Source of the DNA: Antrodiella citrinella
Lineage: Eukaryota; Basidiomycota; Agaricomycetes; Polyporales; Steccherinaceae
DNA: 12,745 bases
Reading direction: 5' to 3'
Assembly (NCBI GenBank): GCA_004802725.1
Contig: SGPM01000540.1
Coordinates: 1-12,745, forward strand
This document shows positions 8,444-12,745 of this stretch, piece after piece; positions within the stretch are counted from its first letter, which is position 1, and each line of letters begins with the position of its first letter. Below the pieces are notes generated by a model, which had not been told where the DNA came from, searched no databases, and saw only the letters and a list, made by a program, of their open reading frames with translations. The position numbers and the translations under genes are program-made.

Positions 8444-8864
8444 AGCGTCCAGTATGTGATGCTGTTCTCATTTCTGTCGCTGGCACAACGGCGAAATAAG
8501 TACTGCCAGCGGCGGTCAATCAACTTTTGCATCTTCGGCGGACAGAAGCATGCCATCTCAAGGAATCCCTAATATCATCATTGTAGCTGCATCGCGCGTC
8601 TGATATTCTCATGGTTTCGGAGAGAAGCTGATTTGACATGTGCTGAGAGTGCGTAGGAGAGGGTGGGACAAAACACTCGTAAATGGATGTGAATAGCGGT
8701 CTTACTTACTGAATCAGGTTGCGTACCGTTATGATCATGATCATGTCCCCCTTCAACTGATAGAAGACATAGTCTGTATTGACCGTGTGCTTATAACTTC
8801 TGGGCGGTATGGCTGGGTGACGAGTGAAGACCCAGTTCGCTAAGGTTCACGAAACCTGGATAAC
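8444..8864 (-). promoter_or_regulatory. Upstream region of the Delta-12 desaturase gene
   Basis: No gene is supported. It should contain the desaturase promoter and 5' UTR. It includes a perfect 14-bp palindrome ATGATCATGATCAT at 8731-8744, about 290 bp before the start codon. No clear TATA element was seen. Confidence 0.4.
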
Positions 8865-9450
8865 TCAAGGCGTCAGCGTCAGCAACAGACACCTCGGATT
8901 TTTCGGAAATGAAGGATGAAAGTGTGAACACTCCGAGAAACCCTTTGGGGAGGTGTATCTCTCCACTTGAAAGTACTCTGTAGTTGACACAAGCGTACTC
9001 TTACAGCCTTCACCGAAGAACAGCTCTATTTTTGGTCGGTGACGACCCCACTTGTCGAAAGCTGGGATCATGTTCACAGATGCTATATGAAACCGATGCG
9101 CGAGCCCGATTGAGGAAAAATAGCTTGGATACGCAGAGGATGATGTTTTTGCAACACTGAGCTCGAGAGACCGTGGGCCATCAGGAAAAGTGCAGGACTG
9201 TCGTAAGGCATTGCGGCGCTTACAACAGGCCCGGAGAATTCCGAGGCTTGAAATGCAATCCAATGTCTCGACATTCTGGCTTCGCCTTATAATGTTCCAC
9301 AACTATGGCGTTAGGTTGTTTCAACATACGTTCGCATATAACATTCCCTTGCAAACGTAACCCCAGAGCAATGCGCCCACTCTCGCCACAGAAATCTTCA
9401 CTTCGTTCCAACTCTCGGCGAGGATTGGACATCAGCAAAGCTGCGAGCAT
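8865..9450 (-). CDS. Possible two-exon hypothetical protein, 172 aa
   Basis: On the minus strand an ATG at 9450 (with an in-frame TAG directly before it) opens exon 9450-9224. A GTAAGC donor at 9223, a CCTGAT branch-like site and a CTCAG acceptor ending at 9157 bound a 67-nt intron. The join keeps the frame into exon 9156-8865, ending in TGA. The product begins MLAALLMSNPRRELERSEDF. Later it contains SYFSSIGLAHRFHIASVN and PKIELFFGEGC. I recognise no domain, signal peptide or membrane helix beyond a weak N-terminal hydrophobic patch. The evidence is the coincidence of a good intron with two open frames. A frame of the length of exon 2 can arise by chance in DNA of this composition. Confidence 0.28.
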
Positions 9451-9457
9451 CTAATCG

Positions 9458-9570
9458 GTCCTAATGGACCCAGATTAGGACGAATAGGACGTTAGCGGTA
9501 GGACGACCGTTAGGAGTGTGCTCATAGTTTTCGTTAGGAACTGTTAGGAGTGGGCACCGGCTCTGGGTCC
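9458..9570. repeat. Cluster of TTAGGA-type boxes with nested inverted repeats
   Basis: Six related boxes in about 90 bp share the core TAGGA (ATTAGGAC, AATAGGAC, GGTAGGAC, GTTAGGAG, GTTAGGAA, GTTAGGAG), plus one GTTAGC. The first forms a hairpin with GTCCTAAT (arms 9458-9465 and 9474-9481, loop 8 nt). A second inverted pair, GGACCCAGA at 9466-9474 and TCTGGGTCC at 9562-9570, encloses the rest. The cluster ends just upstream of the minus-strand ORF start at 9450. It could be regulatory or the remnant of a transposable element. Confidence 0.5.
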
Positions 9571-10580
9571 CAGTCATTGTCAAAGAAAAACATGATTTCA
9601 TTGATTCTACTGACTACAGACATTCCGAATCTATAAGACAAACATGGAAAGATTGCGAGCGAATGAATATGGGCGTAAAATGACAATCGATTGTCGGAGA
9701 ATACTACCCTCTAGCGGCACGTAATTACACATACAACCTGCGTGGTACGCGAGCGTACTGTACCACCAAGACGGTGAGGCGCACAATAGGCGGTGTCCTC
9801 TTGGCAGCGTCAATGCTGAATGGATGTTGACTCACCAGTAGCACCCTACATCGCAAGAACTTCACCACTCGCCTTCTCCCTCACTTTATTCCCACTTCCT
9901 GTGGAGACCACAACACCCAGTCCACAAACACCGTTCTTCGAACTTGTTGCATTCTGTATCATGTTGAGGCTTGAAACCATTGCAGTCGGAATTCAGGAGG
10001 GCTGGATGTCGACAGGACCAAGATAGGACGATGGAGAAGATGTCCAAGTGAAAATCTTCTGGCCGCAAAAGCGCTGGCGGCATCAGCGGTATCTGAAACT
10101 TTCTGTATGCCGGCTCTGTACCGAGTGGTAGACGGCTTCGGTGCAGCTTTAATCTCCGACCTATTTTTTGGACTTTCGACTTTGTTGCCACCATTACCAC
10201 CTTCACTTATGCTAACTCTTGCTAGGTCTCGCACTATCCTCAACAATCCGAACTTGCGAAACGGTCACATATAGACAGTACGACACACTCCTCATTCAAG
10301 ATGGCGACATAGATATGAGGAGTGAGTCTTCGGTCGTGCGTCGTCGTTTTTAGGTTTCGACAACGTGTTTGCACACTTCCCGTGCGATGTTTATCATCCT
10401 GACCGGTGGCCCTGTAGGCTGTCGCTGAAAGTGTGGATTGTACGACTCGAGACACATCTCGCCAGGTCTGCCTTCGCATTTTCATTTTTCATAGCCGTCG
10501 AATGCATTTCGGTCATTCTTTGTCGATAGATTATTGTAGTCGTGAATGCATTTTCCATTGACACTGAATGTGACTCTGCT
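9571..10580. other. No supported gene
   Basis: Open frames exist on both strands, for example minus 10246-9959 (rich in Ser, Lys and Ala) and plus 9820-10026 (Pro/Thr-rich). None splices coherently or shows a family motif. An inverted repeat GTGGTAC/GTACCAC (about 9742-9766, loop 11 nt) is present, too short to interpret. The stretch may be eroded mobile or coding DNA. Confidence 0.35.
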
Positions 10581-10602
10581 CCTACCAGCTAATGGTCCTA
10601 CC

Positions 10603-10650
10603 AATCCTAACAAAAATCCGTTAGGATTATCGGAGTGATTAGGATCTCCG
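10603..10650. repeat. Two adjacent hairpins with TTAGGA boxes
   Basis: AATCCTAAC (10603-10611) and GTTAGGATT (10620-10628) form a perfect 9-bp stem with an 8-nt loop. Next to it CGGAG (10631) and CTCCG (10646) bracket GATTAGGAT. Just to the left, CTAATGGTCCTA (10589-10600) matches CTAATCGGTCCTA at 9451-9463 apart from one inserted base. The box family and hairpin geometry echo the cluster at 9458. Confidence 0.5.
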
Positions 10651-11368
10651 CATTTTGCTGATGGACACAGCATCCCAAGACCCAAGTTTCCCAACAGACG
10701 GCGGAAACGCATCCGAGTCCAAACACGACGACGGCAACGCGTGTGTGACAAGCCCGTGACGTCATGCACCGTCACTCGTTTTAAGACACAGAGGTGACAT
10801 TCCTCTCGACGTTCCCATCTTGAACCCATACCATCATTGTCTTCTCGTTCCCTCCTGGTGTTTTCCCACCCAGTAACCCCCGGCTTGGTTTCCCCCCGCT
10901 ACATTAGCGATCGCTAGCATATCAACGCGGTCGACATACTCAAGAATCAAGATCGCGGAAGTACCGCGGACCCGTCTGCACCGACTNGGAGTATTAGCTT
11001 GAGGGTACAAAGAGATGAGGCGAAGAGAACTCGGGGATGTGAGTGATTTCTTGTATCTGCAATCCGATTCTGACTTTGANGCGTGACTGTGCCCGTCCAC
11101 GCACACGGTTCCAGATGTGTTCCTTATCTGTCCGTGTCCGTCCGCTCAACTTTCCCGCCGAGCGATACTTATGACCCCGCTAGACAAATTCATCGTTTTG
11201 AGTGACGTCTGCAAAGCCCTTCCAAGTCGTTTAATCACTCTCGCTATGTGTATATGCTTGCGGACTCCATGACTCGTGAGTCCCTCGTTTGTCCTGCCGC
11301 ATATATGCGCTCTGACCACATCCGAATCCGAGCCGACAGTGTCCAAGACTGCGTGGCAAAGTCGATTA
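10651..11368. other. No supported gene; contains two ambiguous bases
   Basis: Short open frames only, among them a 33-codon disordered-looking ORF from ATG 10661 (MDTASQDPSFPTDGGNASES). Unresolved bases at 10987 and 11080 limit any call here. No RNA gene was recognised. Confidence 0.35.
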
Positions 11369-11848
11369 ATGGCGACGCATATGTCTCGTATGACGATTCC
11401 TCTGTTTGCCTTGTTTGCTGCGTGTGCATTCACCTGCATATACTCAGGTAATAGTCCGGGTTCAACGGACCAGACCCTCCTCACGACATCTCAAGTGGTG
11501 GGATACTGCCAGCGATCGTTGCAGAATGGTAAGTACCATTCTCAAAAGCATAGCCGTATTGGTAGCTGATTTCCAGTGAGCGATCCTTGTCTGTCGCATG
11601 ACACTACCAATGACATCTGACGGTGGTCAACGATGAGGCCATCAGCCACGACCATGACCTCCGGAGCGGTGCGATTGCACGTTCAATCGGTAGGTGCAAC
11701 CAATCTTCGACTCCTCGCAGCTTTCTCTGCCATTGACGGCGCCCAGACCCAGCAGTTCGTTGTCATAGCAAAAAAGGCTGTGCGTCACGACGCCGAAACC
11801 AGCGAACTTGAACAGCTTGCGAAGTTCAGAGACTCCGAAGTCAAATGA
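11369..11848 (+). CDS. Possible small secreted or membrane-anchored protein
   Basis: ATG 11369 (or 11381/11390) leads into MTIPLFALFAACAFTCIYS, a short basic start followed by a hydrophobic core like a signal peptide or anchor. The intron 11529-11576 is convincing (GTAAGT, GCTGAT branch, TTCCAG). Continuing in frame requires a 12-nt exon 11577-11588 and a second intron 11589-11645 (weak GTCTGT donor, CTGAC branch, ATCAG). This joins into exon 11646-11848, open to TGA, with ATNLRLLAAFSAIDGAQTQQ and a charged, helical-looking tail. The total is 124 aa. A 48-nt in-frame stretch at 11448-11495 could be another intron (GTAATA...CAAG). I recognise no family. Without the second intron the frame stops at TGA 11616. 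The gene may therefore be mis-modelled, decayed or absent. Confidence 0.3.
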
Positions 11849-12385
11849 CGGCTGATAAGTTTGAAATTTTCATTTTCATCTTGTTGAATTTACGCGTGTA
11901 CTGATGTCGTGTTCTCTCAAGAAATTTTCATCTCTCGCTGCCTCATTCATGGGCTTCCTCTCGTCGTGGTTCCAGCAGTCTATCGTGCATCTGCGCCTCA
12001 ACCTCCGAGTCGTCCACGCCCTTGTGTTTGCTCCTTCAAGCTAATCCGTCCTCGGTCTTCCTTGACGCCATGTCCGTGTCGTATGATCCGACTCGTATCG
12101 TGACCCGTCTTCTTGTGCCTCTCGCCAGCCGCTTCTCGCTCGTTGTGCCTTCGTTCTGGCTGCTTATGGACTCGAATGGATATTGCTCGACATAATGTAC
12201 TGCTCGTACCCTATAGAATTCCATATCTTTCTTGGTGTTTTAGATATGCATACATGATGAGTATGGACGGCAGCAGTGAACGGCATATATCCAGCGACGC
12301 CGCAGCCAAGGCCTGAGGACATACAAGGTGCGGAATCCCTTACATTGTCGCGAATGTCTTACCAGAGCCGGCCACAATGACAGAC
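11849..12385. other. No supported gene
   Basis: Two short plus-strand frames occur (from ATG 11904, about 45 codons, and a second of about 40 codons near 12070). Both are Leu/Ser/Val-rich but lack family motifs or a coherent splice connection. The region borders LTR-like DNA on the right. Confidence 0.35.
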
Positions 12386-12745
12386 TGTTACAATACATTA
12401 CGGACATTGTAATGTCTTATAATAATGCTCTAGGTCTCTGTAACCTATTGCCAACCTTGTAACACGTTGCAGAGGTTATATTAGCTTACAAGGGCTTATA
12501 AGAGGCGTGGCACTTTTCCTGATGTAGGGCTCGGTGAGAAAGTATAAGGGGGTGTAATTAACGGTCGGTAAGTATCTACCGGTGAAAGGGTAGGTAAAGA
12601 ACCCGTTCTATACGGTTTCTTACTTCGAGACGCTTATATAAGCGCTGCCATGTAACAAACAGTAAAAATAGCAAATAAAGGTAAATAAATGTAATTTACT
12701 TCCGGAGCGCTCACGTCCAGCTGGTGAATGCGAACGTGCCGTCGT
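12386..12745 (+). mobile_element. LTR-like sequence of a probable retroelement, partial
   Basis: From TGTTACA at 12386 the composition changes to AT-rich DNA with repeated TGTAA/TTACA motifs. It contains a TATA box (TATATAAG, 12635-12642) inside a perfect palindrome GCTTATATAAGC (12632-12643), followed by AATAAA-type signals near 12674 and 12685. This arrangement (TG start, promoter, then poly-A signals) is that of an LTR with U3 and the start of R. The GTAACA at 12652-12657 is the exact inverse of the starting TGTTAC, so a roughly 272-bp element ending there is an alternative. However, no tRNA primer site or target duplication is evident at that end. No retroelement ORF is in the window, and the orientation is inferred from the TATA box. 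Confidence 0.45.

Noticed and set aside
8312..8572. 86-codon plus-strand ORF
   Set aside because: It is antisense to exon 1 and the promoter of the Delta-12 desaturase and has no motif.
9820..10026. Pro/Thr-rich 68-codon plus-strand ORF
   Set aside because: It is short, with no splice partner, and the opposite strand is equally open. Not supported as a gene.
9959..10246. Possible fragment of a NACHT/STAND-type N-terminal region on the minus strand
   Set aside because: A faint resemblance in a Val-Ser-Asp-Thr-Ala-Asp stretch did not extend, and the frame needs unexplained shifts. It is no better than chance.
10482..10829. 115-codon minus-strand ORF
   Set aside because: Arg/Cys-rich composition without domain features, crossing the hairpin cluster at 10603-10650. 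Probably non-coding.
1..12745. CRISPR arrays, bacterial operons, rRNA or tRNA genes
   Set aside because: No spaced direct-repeat array, no ribosome-binding-site-driven gene strings and no cloverleaf or rRNA-like sequence were seen. The intron structure is eukaryotic.

Overview
The window looks like nuclear DNA of a filamentous basidiomycete, most likely an agaricomycete. Three multi-exon genes can be rebuilt with good confidence. Their introns are mostly 47-67 nt, GT-AG, with CTNAY-like branch sites. The protein families also fit: an Ole1-type desaturase carrying a C-terminal cytochrome b5 domain, a Delta-12 desaturase with an HEAGH first box, and a seven-helix DUF6534-like membrane protein of a kind that is abundant in Agaricomycetes. 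Two unresolved bases (10987 and 11080) indicate a draft assembly.

Layout: (1) 1-271, the last exon of a plus-strand gene that starts outside the window. (2) About 537-1251, a decayed coiled-coil reading frame broken by frameshifts and stops. (3) 1674-3229 (+), an acyl-CoA Delta-9 desaturase, six exons, 430 aa. (4) 3230-4151, mostly intergenic, with one weak spliced small ORF. (5) 4152-6168 (+), a DUF6534-like seven-TM protein that needs 20 exons to encode 316 aa. (6) 6829-8443 (-), a Delta-12 desaturase, eight exons, 410 aa. (7) 8865-9450 (-), a weak two-exon hypothetical ORF. (8) About 9458-10650, gene-poor DNA bordered by two clusters of TTAGGA-type boxes that form inverted repeats. (9) 11369-11848 (+), a possible small secreted or anchored protein. 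(10) 12386 to the right edge, LTR-like DNA of a probable retroelement.

Functionally, the window places the two core steps of fungal unsaturated acyl-chain synthesis within 3.6 kb of each other: stearoyl to oleoyl (Delta-9), then oleoyl to linoleoyl (Delta-12). A multi-pass membrane protein of unknown function lies between them. The membrane-protein and Delta-12 genes are convergent, so no shared promoter is implied. Whether this is a functional cluster (membrane lipid, oxylipin or acetylenic lipid) cannot be decided from the DNA. The most unusual observation is the extreme fragmentation of the DUF6534-like gene: 19 introns, several exons of 10-30 nt, and one apparent GC-AG intron.
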